A stretch of DNA of 35,211 bases from Clostridiales bacterium (GCA_022787565.1 JALFVN010000053.1:1-35211), one strand, 5' to 3'; positions 1-6,905 are shown, counted from the stretch's first letter. Notes: generated by a model not told the origin, from the sequence alone. A program made the numbers and translations.

Positions 1-2
1 CC

Positions 3-392
3 ACCGCGAAATTTGAGAACGCCACCGTTGACCGTGTCACCATGGAGTACAGCTACAACGACGGCGGCCTGTACTACTTCATGAACCCTGAGACCTATGA
101 GCTGGAGCCCGTTGACGAGGCCGTTCTGGGCGATAACTTCAAGTTCGTCAAGGAGAACATGGAGTGCACCATTTATTCCTACAAGGGCAAAGTCTTTAAC
201 GTGGAGCCTCCCTTCTTTGTGGAGCTGGAAGTGACCCAGACCGACCCGGGCTTTGCCGGCAACACCGCCACCAACGCCACCAAGCCCGCCACTCTGGAGA
301 CCGGCGCTGAGATCAAGGTCCCCCTGTTCATCGAGCCCGGCGAGAAGGTCAAGATCGACACCCGCACCGGCGAGTATCTGAGCAGAGCATAA
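3..392 (+). CDS. efp: Elongation factor P, C-terminal part (5' end outside window)
   Basis: EF-P binds between the ribosomal P and E sites and relieves stalling at consecutive prolines. The frame is open from the first bases of the window, so the gene is cut at its 5' side and about 129 C-terminal residues remain. The visible part has the central OB-domain segment ([15 protein letters not shown]) and the C-terminal OB domain ending in [17 protein letters not shown], which is the conserved EF-P tail. The modified loop residue of domain I lies outside the window. An ATG at 42 is an internal Met, not a start, because the homologous sequence continues upstream of it. A hairpin terminator follows 13 bp after the stop. 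Identification is secure from the tail; paralogues such as YeiP are less likely for a Firmicute. Confidence 0.95.
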   Translation, partial: TAKFENATVDRVTMEYSYNDGGLYYFMNPETYELEPVDEAVLGDNFKFVKENMECTIYSYKGKVFNVEPPFFVELEVTQTDPGFAGNTATNATKPATLETGAEIKVPLFIEPGEKVKIDTRTGEYLSRA

Positions 393-404
393 TTTTGGAA
401 CAAC

Positions 405-436
405 GGGGGAGATGTACTGCGTCTCCCCCTTGTTTT
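405..436 (+). terminator. Intrinsic terminator of efp
   Basis: GGGGGAGA (405-412) pairs with TCTCCCCC (422-429) across a 9-nt loop and is followed by a T-rich run (TTGTTTTT). It separates efp from the next gene. Confidence 0.8.
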
Positions 437-465
437 TACTTCATCATCACAAAGGAGGTTTTCTT

Positions 466-939
466 ATGACGATTGTTGAAAAGGCAGCATACCTGAAGGG
501 TCTGACCGAGGGGCTGGGCATCAGTCCCGACTCCAAAGAGGGCAAGCTGTGGGGCGCGCTGAACGAGCTTCTGTCCGACATGGCCCACGAAATAGAAGAC
601 CTGCAGGCCAGCAACCTGGACTTTGCCGAGGCGCTGGACGACATCAGTGAGGACCTGACCTATCTTGAGGAGCTCACCTGCGATCTGGACATGCCCGAGG
701 ATATGATGGACGAAGAGAGCTGCAGCGGAGACTGTTCCTCCTGCCTGCTGGACTGCGGCGCAGACGATGAGGATGAAGACGACGAAGAGCTGAGCTACGA
801 CGGCGTGATGTACGAGGTCACCTGTCCAGTGTGCGGCGAGGAGATCACCTTTGATGAAGACACCCTGGCCGAAGGCTCCACCACCTGTCCCGGCTGCGGC
901 GAGACTCTGGAGTTCGACCTGGACAGTGAGGATGAGTAA
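466..939 (+). CDS. CD1247-like acidic protein with C-terminal zinc ribbon
   Basis: A 157-residue, strongly acidic protein of unknown function. The N-terminal 70 residues are helical (MTIVEKAAYLKGLTEGLGI...), matching what I recall as the CD1247 N-terminal domain of Clostridia. A Cys-rich stretch (CSGDCSSCLLDC, about residues 84-95) and an Asp/Glu run come next, then a C-terminal zinc-ribbon with two CxxC knuckles (CPVCGEE and CPGCGE). The start at 466 was chosen over an in-frame ATG at 412 because AAAGGAGG sits at 451-458 and the upstream ATG lies inside the efp terminator. Role unknown; the zinc ribbon could be structural or bind a protein or nucleic acid. It is the only gene between two terminators, so it is probably monocistronic. 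Confidence 0.8.
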   Translation: MTIVEKAAYLKGLTEGLGISPDSKEGKLWGALNELLSDMAHEIEDLQASNLDFAEALDDISEDLTYLEELTCDLDMPEDMMDEESCSGDCSSCLLDCGADDEDEDDEELSYDGVMYEVTCPVCGEEITFDEDTLAEGSTTCPGCGETLEFDLDSEDE

Positions 940-969
940 CAAAACCCTGTATAGCCACTGTATAGCCAT

Positions 970-1006
970 GAGCGCCCGTGTGAAAAATCGCACGGGCGCT
1001 CTTCTG
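970..1006 (+). terminator. Intrinsic terminator of the zinc-ribbon gene
   Basis: GAGCGCCCGTG (970-980) pairs perfectly with CACGGGCGCTC (991-1001), with a further G/U and G/C closing pair around an AAAAAT loop. The T tract after it is short (TTCT), so termination efficiency is uncertain. Confidence 0.7.
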
Positions 1007-1009
1007 CTA

Positions 1010-1038
1010 TTGACAAATGTCGTATGATATACTATCCT
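1010..1038 (+). promoter_or_regulatory. Probable sigma-A promoter of the ZIP transporter gene
   Basis: TTGACA (1010-1015) is a perfect -35. At 17 bp lies TATCCT (1033-1038), a weak -10; a better -10 (TATACT, 1028-1033) has a spacer of only 12. The -35 is clear but the -10 assignment is uncertain. Confidence 0.45.
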
Positions 1039-1064
1039 GCCGTAGAAAAGGATGGTAATGAAAA

Positions 1065-1928
1065 ATGACTATGATATGGCAAGTGGTTCTGATCACGGCA
1101 ATCGCCGGTGTGGGTGGAACAGGATTGGGCGGTCTGATCGGCGCACTGTTCAAAAAGGACAGCAGCCGGATCGTGAGCCTGCTGCTGTCCTTCGCCGGGG
1201 GTGTAATGATGGCAGTGGTCTGTTTTGACCTGATCAGCAGCGCGATCCTGCCGGAAAACGCGGAAAAGCCCATCAGCGTTTTCATCGTTATCGCCGGGAT
1301 TCTCTTCGGCTACGGTGTGGTATATCTGCTCAATTACATCATCGACAAAAACACAAACCATGAGGTGGCCCACATCGACGCCGACCACCCCCATACGGCT
1401 GACGACCTGGACGAGCTGATCCATGCCGACCACTATGAAGAGCACAGAAAAATGAACAGCTCCTATCAGCTATTTATCGGCGGGCTGGTCATGGCAGCGG
1501 CCATCGCCCTGCACAACCTGCCGGAGGGTATGGTCATCGGCGCAACCTATGCGGCGGACGCCGTGGAAGTGTCCTCCTCCACGCTGGGCAGCGGCCTGGT
1601 GATGGCGGTGATCATCGGCCTGCACAATATTCCCGAGGGCATGGCGGTGGCTGTGCCTCTGATCTCCGGAGGCATGGGTCGGACAAAGGCAGTACTGCTC
1701 ACTGCCGTCACCGGCGCGCCCACGGTCATCGGCGCACTGCTGGGCTTCTGGGTAGGTATGCTCAGTCCCCTGGCCCTGTCCCTGTCGCTGAGCTTTGCCT
1801 CCGGCGCCATGCTCTATGTGGTGCTGGGCGAGCTTCTGCCCGAGGGCATCCTGATGTGGCGCAGCAAAATGCCCGCCACCGCAGCTCTTGTGGGCATTCT
1901 GGTGGGCCTGCTCCTTATCTATGTTTAA
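1065..1928 (+). CDS. ZIP family divalent metal transporter (ZupT-like)
   Basis: A 287-residue membrane protein of the ZIP (SLC39) family, which imports Zn2+ and sometimes Fe2+ or Mn2+ into the cytoplasm. About eight hydrophobic segments are visible. The two metal-site helices carry the hallmark HNLPEGM and HNIPEGMAVAVPL motifs. A His/Asp-rich cytoplasmic loop between TM3 and TM4 (HEVAHIDADHPH ... HADHYEEHRK) is the usual variable metal-binding loop. Length fits ZupT-type members (about 250-290). The start at 1065 follows AAGGATGG (1047-1054); an ATG at 1058 is out of frame. It stands alone between terminators, so context does not tell which metal. Family is certain; substrate is inferred. Confidence 0.92.
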   Translation: MTMIWQVVLITAIAGVGGTGLGGLIGALFKKDSSRIVSLLLSFAGGVMMAVVCFDLISSAILPENAEKPISVFIVIAGILFGYGVVYLLNYIIDKNTNHEVAHIDADHPHTADDLDELIHADHYEEHRKMNSSYQLFIGGLVMAAAIALHNLPEGMVIGATYAADAVEVSSSTLGSGLVMAVIIGLHNIPEGMAVAVPLISGGMGRTKAVLLTAVTGAPTVIGALLGFWVGMLSPLALSLSLSFASGAMLYVVLGELLPEGILMWRSKMPATAALVGILVGLLLIYV

Positions 1929-1936
1929 TTAACGGT

Positions 1937-1990
1937 AAAAGACCCCGCAACCAGCGGCTATATGCCCTGTCTGCGGGGTCTTTTGCTTTT
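1937..1990 (+). terminator. Strong intrinsic terminator after the ZIP gene
   Basis: AAAAGACCCCGCA (1937-1949) is a perfect inverted repeat of TGCGGGGTCTTTT (1972-1984), followed by GCTTTTTA. The A-run on the left side would allow it to act in both directions. Confidence 0.85.
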
Positions 1991-2044
1991 TAGGGCAAGC
2001 CTGCTGCTGTTTTTCCGCAGGAAAAAGAAGTAGATCCTGATGGT

Positions 2045-2073
2045 TTTACTTTTCTGTCTCTCCGTGATATAAT
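2045..2073 (+). promoter_or_regulatory. Sigma-A promoter of rarA
   Basis: TTTACT (2045-2050), 17-bp spacer, TATAAT (2068-2073). The -10 is consensus and the start codon lies 34 nt downstream. Confidence 0.75.
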
Positions 2074-2106
2074 GAAGTGATTCTGAATTTGAACGGAGGA
2101 CGGCCC

Positions 2107-3357
2107 ATGTACAAGCCCTTGGCAGACGAAATAAGACCCAGCTCCCTGGACGATGTGGTGGGCCAGCGCCATATTCTGGGCCGGGACGGGATGCTGCGCC
2201 GCATTGTGGAGAGCGGGCAGATCCCCAACATGATCTTCTACGGCCCCTCCGGCACCGGCAAGACCACCGTGGCCCGCATTATCGCGGAGCGCACCAACCG
2301 CACGCTGCGAAAGCTCAACGCCACCACCGCCGGTATTGCCGACATCAAGCAGATCATCGCGGAGCTGGACACCATGCTGACCCCCGGCGGGGTGCTGCTC
2401 TATCTGGATGAGATCCAGTATTTCAACAAAAAACAGCAGCAGTCCCTGCTGGAATTTATTGAGGACGGCCGGATCACCCTCATCGCCTCCACCACAGAAA
2501 ACCCCTATTTCTGCGTGTTCAACGCCATTTTAAGCCGCTCCACGGTGTTTGAGTTCAAGCCCGTCACGGCAAAAGAGGCGGAGAGCGCGGTGCAGCGGGC
2601 CATAGACATTATGAATTCCCGGCGGGAAAGCCCCCTCAGCCTTGAGCCCGGGGTACTGCGCCACATCGCCTCCTCCTGCGGCGGGGACGTGCGAAAGGCC
2701 ATGAACTCCGTGGAGCTGCTGTTTTCCGCCGCGGGAGACAAGGACAGCATCAGCCTTGCCGACGCCAAGGCCATCTCCCAGCGCAGCGCCATGCGCTACG
2801 ACCGAGACGGGGACGACCATTTCGACATTCTCTCCGCCCTGATGAAGTCTCTCCGCGGCTCCGACCCGGACGCCGCCATGCACTATCTGGCAAGGCTGCT
2901 GGAGGCGGGGGATCTTGTGGGCGCCTGCCGCCGCATCCTCTGCTCCGCCAGCGAGGATATCGGCCTTGCCTACCCCCAGGCGGTGCCCATCGTGAAGGCC
3001 TGCGTGGATTCGGCATTGCAGCTGGGTCTGCCGGAGGCCAGGCTCCCCCTGGCGGAAGCCTGCCTGCTGCTGGCCACCGCGCCCAAGTCCAACTCCGCCT
3101 GTGTGGCCATCGACCGGGCCCTGGCCGACGTGCGGGCCGGGCGTACCGGCAGCATCCCCCGGGAGCTGCAGAACGTCCACGCCGACGGCACCGGCTTTGA
3201 GCGGGAGCAGGGCTACAAATATCCCCATGATTTTGCCGCGCACTGGATAAAGCAGCAATATCTGCCCGACGAGATCAGGAACGCAAGGTATTACGAATAC
3301 GGCGATAACAAGACCGAGCAGGCCGCCAAACGCTACTGGGACGAGGTGAAAAAGTAA
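2107..3357 (+). CDS. rarA: Replication-associated recombination protein A (RarA/MgsA AAA+ ATPase)
   Basis: RarA/MgsA is a clamp-loader-like AAA+ ATPase that acts at stalled forks and ssDNA gaps. The 416-residue protein has Walker A GPSGTGKT (about residues 46-53), Walker B LLYLDEIQ (about 99-106) and sensor-1 STTENP; the C-terminal half carries the SSB-interacting/tetramerisation domain with SEDIGLAYP and the conserved GxGFEREQGYKYPHDFAAH-like tail near residue 360. Length is close to the usual 420-450. Start 2107 is supported by GGAGGA (2095-2100); a GTG at 2077 is in frame but precedes that site. The DUF951 gene abuts its stop and a GIY-YIG gene overlaps that one, giving a three-gene operon of possible DNA-maintenance function. 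The Walker B glutamine (DEIQ) replaces the more common His, which should not abolish activity. Confidence 0.93.
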   Translation: MYKPLADEIRPSSLDDVVGQRHILGRDGMLRRIVESGQIPNMIFYGPSGTGKTTVARIIAERTNRTLRKLNATTAGIADIKQIIAELDTMLTPGGVLLYLDEIQYFNKKQQQSLLEFIEDGRITLIASTTENPYFCVFNAILSRSTVFEFKPVTAKEAESAVQRAIDIMNSRRESPLSLEPGVLRHIASSCGGDVRKAMNSVELLFSAAGDKDSISLADAKAISQRSAMRYDRDGDDHFDILSALMKSLRGSDPDAAMHYLARLLEAGDLVGACRRILCSASEDIGLAYPQAVPIVKACVDSALQLGLPEARLPLAEACLLLATAPKSNSACVAIDRALADVRAGRTGSIPRELQNVHADGTGFEREQGYKYPHDFAAHWIKQQYLPDEIRNARYYEYGDNKTEQAAKRYWDEVKK

Positions 3358-3534
3358 ATGGATATCCAGGTGGGTGACGTCCTCACCATGAAAAAAGCCC
3401 ACCCCTGCGGCAGCAAACAGTGGCAGGTGCTGCGCATCGGGGCAGACTTCAAGCTGCGCTGCTGCGGCTGCGGCCACGAGGTCATGGGCCCCCGGTCGAA
3501 ATTTGAAAAGAATGTGCGGCAAGTGCAGCGATGA
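3358..3534 (+). CDS. DUF951 family small protein
   Basis: A 58-residue protein beginning MDIQVGDVLTMKKAHPCG, with a KxHPCGSxxWxVLRxGADFKLxCxxCGHEVM pattern that I recognise as DUF951. The CCGCGHE knuckle together with the HPCG cysteine suggests a small metal-binding or nucleic-acid-binding fold, but no function is established that I know of. Its ATG immediately follows the rarA stop with no gap, and its TGA overlaps the ATG of the next gene (ATGA at 3531-3534), so it is translationally coupled on both sides. It is short enough to be missed by length-filtered gene callers. In many Firmicutes DUF951 genes sit near origin-region genes; that is general recollection and not tested here. Confidence 0.85.
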   Translation: MDIQVGDVLTMKKAHPCGSKQWQVLRIGADFKLRCCGCGHEVMGPRSKFEKNVRQVQR

Positions 3535-3779
3535 ACTATGTCTATATGCTCCGTTGCCGGGACGGCAGTCTGTACACCGGCTGGACCAATGATCTGGAAA
3601 AGCGGCTGAAAGCCCACAACAGCGGCACCGCCTCCAAATATACCCGGACAAGACTCCCGGCGGAGCTGGTATATTTTGAGGAATGGGAGAGCAAAGAGGC
3701 CGCCATGAGCCGGGAATGGCACATCAAGCAGCTGACCAGAGAAGAAAAACTGAAACTGATCGAAAACATGTCATCCTGA
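3531..3779 (+). CDS. GIY-YIG nuclease superfamily protein (UPF0213/YhbQ-like)
   Basis: An 82-residue single-domain GIY-YIG protein. The two halves of the motif are YVYMLRC (residues 3-9) and SLYTGWT (12-18); the catalytic Arg lies in DLEKRLKAHN, and the Glu in the SREWHIKQ helix completes the site. Such stand-alone domains are structurally nuclease-like; YhbQ has reported DNase activity, but the family's biological role is unclear. It begins by an ATGA overlap with the DUF951 gene. The last codons (ATG TCA TCC TGA) coincide with the left end of a palindromic repeat element, so the native C terminus may have been replaced by MSS when the element inserted. Confidence 0.88.
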   Translation: MNYVYMLRCRDGSLYTGWTNDLEKRLKAHNSGTASKYTRTRLPAELVYFEEWESKEAAMSREWHIKQLTREEKLKLIENMSS

Positions 3780-3971
3780 ACGAATTGCAGGCCGCCGCTG
3801 CCGGGGGCAGAAAAAGGCGGACTGCAATTTCCGCCGCCGCGCCGCTTTGCGGGCTGTTGCGAAGCAAGACCGCAAACGGCAATCGCGGCAAGGTGTGAGC
3901 GAAGGATCCCGTAAACAGAAGATCAAGGTTCTGAATACGGGATCCTTCGTCGCGTCGCTCCTCAGGATGGC
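3769..3971. repeat. Palindromic MITE-like intergenic repeat element
   Basis: About 200 bp bounded by inverted ends: GTCATCCTGA (3770-3779) and TCAGGATGGC (3962-3971), matching with one G/T wobble. Inside are two nested hairpins: AATTGCAG (3783-3790) with CTGCAATT (3822-3829), and a perfect 14-bp CGAAGGATCCCGTA (3900-3913) with TACGGGATCCTTCG (3936-3949). The TCATCCTGA...GGATCCTTCG...TCAGGATG vocabulary is familiar from dispersed non-coding repeats in Clostridia (recollection). No protein is encoded. The 14-bp hairpin lies between the convergent GIY-YIG and aldolase genes and may terminate both transcripts. Only one copy was seen in the window. Confidence 0.65.
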
Positions 3972-3977
3972 TTTTTG

Positions 3978-5003
3978 TTATAACAGCTTTTCCAGCTCAT
4001 CCAGTTCCTCATCGGTAGTGGCCCAGCTTGTGCAGAAACGGGCAACGGTGTGCTTTTCATCCGGCTTTTCCCAGACGGTGAAGCGCACATGCTGCCGCAG
4101 TTCCTCCGCTTTTTCGTTACCCAGGACAATAAACTGCTGATTGGTGGGGGACTGGATGTAAAATTCATAGCCCCGCCGGCGGAACATCTGCTTCAGCCGT
4201 TCCGCCTTTTCTATGGCGTGCTCACCGATTTTAAAATAAAGCCCGTCGGTAAACAGCGCGTCAAACTGCACGCCCAGCAGCCGCCCCTTTGCCAGCATGG
4301 CGCCCCGCTGCTTGATGAGCGTGGGGAAATGCTCCGGGGCCTTCTTTTGGGTGAACACCAGGGCCTCGCCGCAGAGGGCGCCCACCTTGGTGCCGCCGAT
4401 ATAGAACAGGTCGCAGAGGCGGGCAATATCCGCAAGGCGCAGATCCGTCTCCCGGCTCATCAGTCCGTAGCCCAGGCGGGCTCCGTCCAGAAACAGGGGC
4501 AGGTCATAGCGGCGGCAGACCAGGGAAATGCTCTCCAACTCCGCTTTGCTGTACAAGGTCCCGTACTCCGTGGGGTGGGAAATGTAAACCATGCCGGGAA
4601 AAACCATGTGCTCATGGCTTTCATCGGCGTAAAAGCTTTTGATCCAGGCTTCCAGCTCCAACGGGTCGATTTTGCCCTCATGCTGGGGCAGGGTCAGCAC
4701 CTTGTGGCCGGAATACTCGATCGCCCCGGCCTCATGGCCGTTCACATGGCCACTGGCGGCGGAGAGCACGCCCTCATAGGAGCGGAGCAGAGAGGAGATC
4801 ACCACCTGGTTGGTCTGGGTGCCGCCGGAGATGAAATAGACCTCCGCCTCCGGGCAGCCGCAGGCGTCGCGGATCTTCTTCGCCGCGCTCTGGCAAAAAT
4901 CATCATTGCCGTAGCCCGGCTGCCGGATCAGGTTGGTATCCGTCAACGCCTTGAGCACGAGGGGATGGGCGCCGTTGTTGTAGTCGTTTTCAAATGAGAG
5001 CAT
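3978..5003 (-). CDS. ltaE: Low-specificity L-threonine aldolase-like PLP enzyme
   Basis: A 341-residue fold-type I PLP enzyme of the beta-eliminating lyase/threonine aldolase family, which cleaves L-threonine or L-allo-threonine to glycine and acetaldehyde. Visible motifs are FENDYNNGAHP at the N terminus, GGTQTNQVV (PLP phosphate region), HVNGHEAGAIE (stacking His), LFLDGARLGYG (PLP-ring Asp) and IGGTKVGALCGE with the Schiff-base Lys. The reading frame extends to 5306, but the start is set at 5003 because a GGAGGC site lies just upstream and the preceding residues are not family-like. A consensus promoter lies 35 bp upstream. It diverges from the FrdX-like gene. Substrate specificity within the family cannot be read from sequence; beta-eliminating tyrosine-phenol or tryptophan lyases are longer and unlikely. 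Confidence 0.88.
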   Translation of the reverse strand: MLSFENDYNNGAHPLVLKALTDTNLIRQPGYGNDDFCQSAAKKIRDACGCPEAEVYFISGGTQTNQVVISSLLRSYEGVLSAASGHVNGHEAGAIEYSGHKVLTLPQHEGKIDPLELEAWIKSFYADESHEHMVFPGMVYISHPTEYGTLYSKAELESISLVCRRYDLPLFLDGARLGYGLMSRETDLRLADIARLCDLFYIGGTKVGALCGEALVFTQKKAPEHFPTLIKQRGAMLAKGRLLGVQFDALFTDGLYFKIGEHAIEKAERLKQMFRRRGYEFYIQSPTNQQFIVLGNEKAEELRQHVRFTVWEKPDEKHTVARFCTSWATTDEELDELEKLL

Positions 5004-5037
5004 AGCTTGCCTCCTGATTCTTTCAATGTTACAATGA

Positions 5038-5066
5038 ATTATAGCGCCGGAACCGCCCGGTGTAAA
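5038..5066 (-). promoter_or_regulatory. Sigma-A promoter of ltaE
   Basis: On the minus strand TTTACA (5066-5061), 17-bp spacer and TATAAT (5043-5038). It directs transcription leftward into the aldolase gene. Confidence 0.75.
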
Positions 5067-5116
5067 GAGATCGGAAAAAACCGGCGCGGGAATCAACTTA
5101 TTTCCAACGAACAAAA

Positions 5117-5134
5117 GTGTTGAAATTTCAACAC
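5117..5134. promoter_or_regulatory. Perfect 18-bp palindrome, operator candidate
   Basis: GTGTTGAAATTTCAACAC is a perfect palindrome in the divergent ltaE/frdX-like spacer, about 21 bp upstream of a TACAAT (5155-5160) that could be the -10 of the rightward gene. No good -35 exists at 17 bp from that -10, which fits an activator-dependent promoter. The TTGAA-TTCAA core resembles Crp/Fnr-family half-sites. Binding protein unknown. Confidence 0.55.
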
Positions 5135-5193
5135 CATGATCCCGGTTTGGCCGGTACAATGAGCACGACAACAAAAGAAAGGAGCCTGATGAC

Positions 5194-5874
5194 ATGCTCA
5201 GAAGGATAATCAAAATAGATGAGGAAAAATGCAGCGGCTGCGGACTGTGCGTCCGGGCCTGCCACGAGGGCGCTATTGGTCTGGTGGAGGGCAAGGCCAG
5301 ACTCATGCGGGAGGATTACTGCGACGGTCTGGGCGACTGCCTGCCCGCCTGCCCGGAAAATGCCATCTCCTTTGAGGAGCGGGAGGCCCCGGCCTATAAC
5401 GAGGCCGCCGTGCTGGCGGCGAAGAAAAACGCCGTCCATGCCGGCTGCCCGGGAACCGCGGTCAAGGCTGTCGTCCGGAACATGCCGGAGCCTGCCGCAG
5501 AGCGGACGGCAAGCTGTCTGGGCCAGTGGCCGGTGCAGATCAAGCTTGTTCCGATCAATGCCCCCTTCTTCAACGGGGCTGACCTGCTGATCGCGGCAGA
5601 CTGCGCTGCTTACGCTTACGGCAGCTTTCACGAGGATTTCATCCGGGGCCGCATTTGTCTGATTGGCTGCCCCAAGCTGGACCAGACGGACTACGCGGAA
5701 AAGCTGGCGGAGATCTTCGCCGCAAACCACATTAAAAGCATCACCGTTGCCCGGATGCAGGTTCCCTGCTGCGGCGGCCTGGAAAACGCGGTGAAGCGTG
5801 CCCTCCTTGCCAGCGGAAAATCCATCCCCTGCAAGGTGGCGGTCATCTCCACCGACGGAAAGTTGCTTGACTGA
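5194..5874 (+). CDS. FrdX-like 4Fe-4S ferredoxin-domain protein
   Basis: A 226-residue cytoplasmic iron-sulfur protein. Residues 1-60 hold a bacterial ferredoxin domain: C13xxC16xxC19xxxC23, and a second set C43-x5-C49-x3-C53P in the CDGLGDCLPACP motif. The remaining part has conserved Cys pairs (AGCPG, ICLIGCPKLDQ, VPCCGG) that could bind further metal or be redox-active. Relatives are often encoded next to hcp (hybrid-cluster protein) in Clostridia and are called FrdX; no hcp gene is in this window. Likely an electron-transfer partner in redox or nitrosative stress, which is inference. RBS AAAGGAG (5178-5184). The upstream palindrome suggests dedicated regulation. No terminator is obvious before the cysE promoter. 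Confidence 0.75.
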   Translation: MLRRIIKIDEEKCSGCGLCVRACHEGAIGLVEGKARLMREDYCDGLGDCLPACPENAISFEEREAPAYNEAAVLAAKKNAVHAGCPGTAVKAVVRNMPEPAAERTASCLGQWPVQIKLVPINAPFFNGADLLIAADCAAYAYGSFHEDFIRGRICLIGCPKLDQTDYAEKLAEIFAANHIKSITVARMQVPCCGGLENAVKRALLASGKSIPCKVAVISTDGKLLD

Positions 5875-5906
5875 GCCTTTCCCCGCAGCGAGCAAGGCTG
5901 TCCCTG

Positions 5907-5935
5907 TTGACATTGCCGCGCCTATCGTGTATAAT
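5907..5935 (+). promoter_or_regulatory. Consensus sigma-A promoter of cysE
   Basis: TTGACA (5907-5912), 17-bp spacer, TATAAT (5930-5935): a perfect match to the housekeeping consensus. Such a strong promoter normally implies repression, and an operator candidate lies directly downstream. Confidence 0.85.
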
Positions 5936-5942
5936 TCTTTTG

Positions 5943-5961
5943 TCCTATTTTTTTAGTAGGA
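5943..5961. promoter_or_regulatory. CymR/Rrf2-like operator candidate at the cysE start site
   Basis: TCCTA (5943-5947), nine bases, TAGGA (5957-5961), immediately downstream of the -10 and covering the expected transcription start. The spacing and TAGTAGGAAT flavour recall CymR-type sites of cysteine metabolism in Firmicutes. No regulator gene is in the window, so the assignment is inference. Confidence 0.4.
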
Positions 5962-6051
5962 ATTCACAGAGACGGAGCTGTTTATGACCTACGGTATTCG
6001 CCGATGTCCCCCCTGCCGCATAAACTATTTACGACAGGAAGGGATAAGAGA

Positions 6052-6690
6052 ATGTTTAATGATTTAAAAGAATTGGTTAAGGCGTACAAGGCCAGGGACC
6101 CGGCGGCACGGAGCACGCTGGAGATCCTGCTGCTGTACCCCGGCGTGAAGGCCGTGCGAGCCCACAGAAAAGCCCACTGGTGCTACGAACACGGGCTGAA
6201 ATTTATGGCCCGGCTGATCTCCCAGCGCAGCCGCCACCGCACCGGAATCGAGATCCATCCCGGCGCAAAGATCGGCAAGCGCCTGGTCATTGACCACGGC
6301 ATGGGCATTGTGATCGGCGAGACGGCGGAGATCGGCAACGACTGCCTGATCTACCACGGCGTGACCCTGGGCGGCACCGGCAAGGACGTGGGAAAGCGCC
6401 ACCCCACCATTGGAAATAACGTACTGATCGGTACCGGCGCAAAGGTTCTGGGCCCCTTCAAGGTAGGGGACAACAGCCGAATTGCCGCAAACTCCGTTGT
6501 GCTGAGCGAGATCCCGCCCAACAGCACCGCTGTCGGCGTACCGGCCCGGGTGGTGAAGGTGGACGGCCGCAAGGTCAACTATGTAGGCGATGTGGACCAG
6601 ATCAGCGTTTCCGACCCGGTCAGTTCCGAGCTTGCCGCCATCCGCAGAGCCCTTGGCGAGATCAGCGAAAAGCTGGATAACCTGAACTGA
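6052..6690 (+). CDS. cysE: Serine O-acetyltransferase
   Basis: CysE acetylates L-serine with acetyl-CoA to O-acetylserine, the first step of cysteine synthesis in the cytoplasm. The 212-residue protein has the N-terminal helical part and a left-handed beta-helix of hexapeptide repeats from about residue 65. Key segments are IHPGAKIGKRLVIDHGMG (active-site His in DHG), YHGVTLGGTG with the second His, KRHPTIGNNVLIGTGAKVLG and GVPARVV. Length is typical of the short Gram-positive form. Start 6052 was chosen over an in-frame ATG at 6004 because AGGAAGGG (6036-6043) precedes it. It has its own consensus promoter and terminator, so it is monocistronic; no cysK partner is adjacent. The C-terminal tail ending ISEKLDNLN looks like a short coiled segment. 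Confidence 0.95.
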   Translation: MFNDLKELVKAYKARDPAARSTLEILLLYPGVKAVRAHRKAHWCYEHGLKFMARLISQRSRHRTGIEIHPGAKIGKRLVIDHGMGIVIGETAEIGNDCLIYHGVTLGGTGKDVGKRHPTIGNNVLIGTGAKVLGPFKVGDNSRIAANSVVLSEIPPNSTAVGVPARVVKVDGRKVNYVGDVDQISVSDPVSSELAAIRRALGEISEKLDNLN

Positions 6691-6705
6691 AAACACTTTA
6701 TATGC

Positions 6706-6741
6706 TGAAAAAACCTGCATCTTTCGATGCGGGTTTTTTCA
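6706..6741 (+). terminator. Intrinsic terminator of cysE
   Basis: TGAAAAAACCTGCATC (6706-6721) and GATGCGGGTTTTTTCA (6726-6741) form a long stem with one T/G wobble and a TTTC loop. The T6 run lies within the right arm. Confidence 0.85.
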
Positions 6742-6845
6742 ATATTTCTTTGTTTTTCATGAAATTCCTGGCTGTATTGTGCAAACAGGTCAAATTTGAG
6801 TTTTTCATCGGGGTCTGGGACAGGAAGCAATTTGAATAAAAAATA

Positions 6846-6874
6846 TTTACATTTTTCTCTTTTGTTGTTAAAAT
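6846..6874 (+). promoter_or_regulatory. Sigma-A promoter of the LysR-family gene
   Basis: TTTACA (6846-6851), 17-bp spacer, TAAAAT (6869-6874). A transcript starting near 6881 leaves about 25 nt before the ATG at 6906 but only about 10 nt before the ATG at 6891, which favours the later start. Confidence 0.65.
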
Positions 6875-6905
6875 ATGCAAAAATAAAAGAATGGTGGTAC
6901 CGACA

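Noticed and set aside
2530-3651. A 373-codon minus-strand open frame opposite rarA, DUF951 and GIY-YIG
   Set aside because: It runs antisense across three recognisable genes.
3769-3971. CRISPR or insertion sequence in the 3.8-3.97 kb gap
   Set aside because: No regularly spaced repeat and no transposase; the structure is a single palindromic non-coding element.
4050-4997. A 315-codon plus-strand open frame opposite the threonine aldolase gene
   Set aside because: The minus strand encodes a complete PLP enzyme with promoter and RBS; the plus frame has neither.
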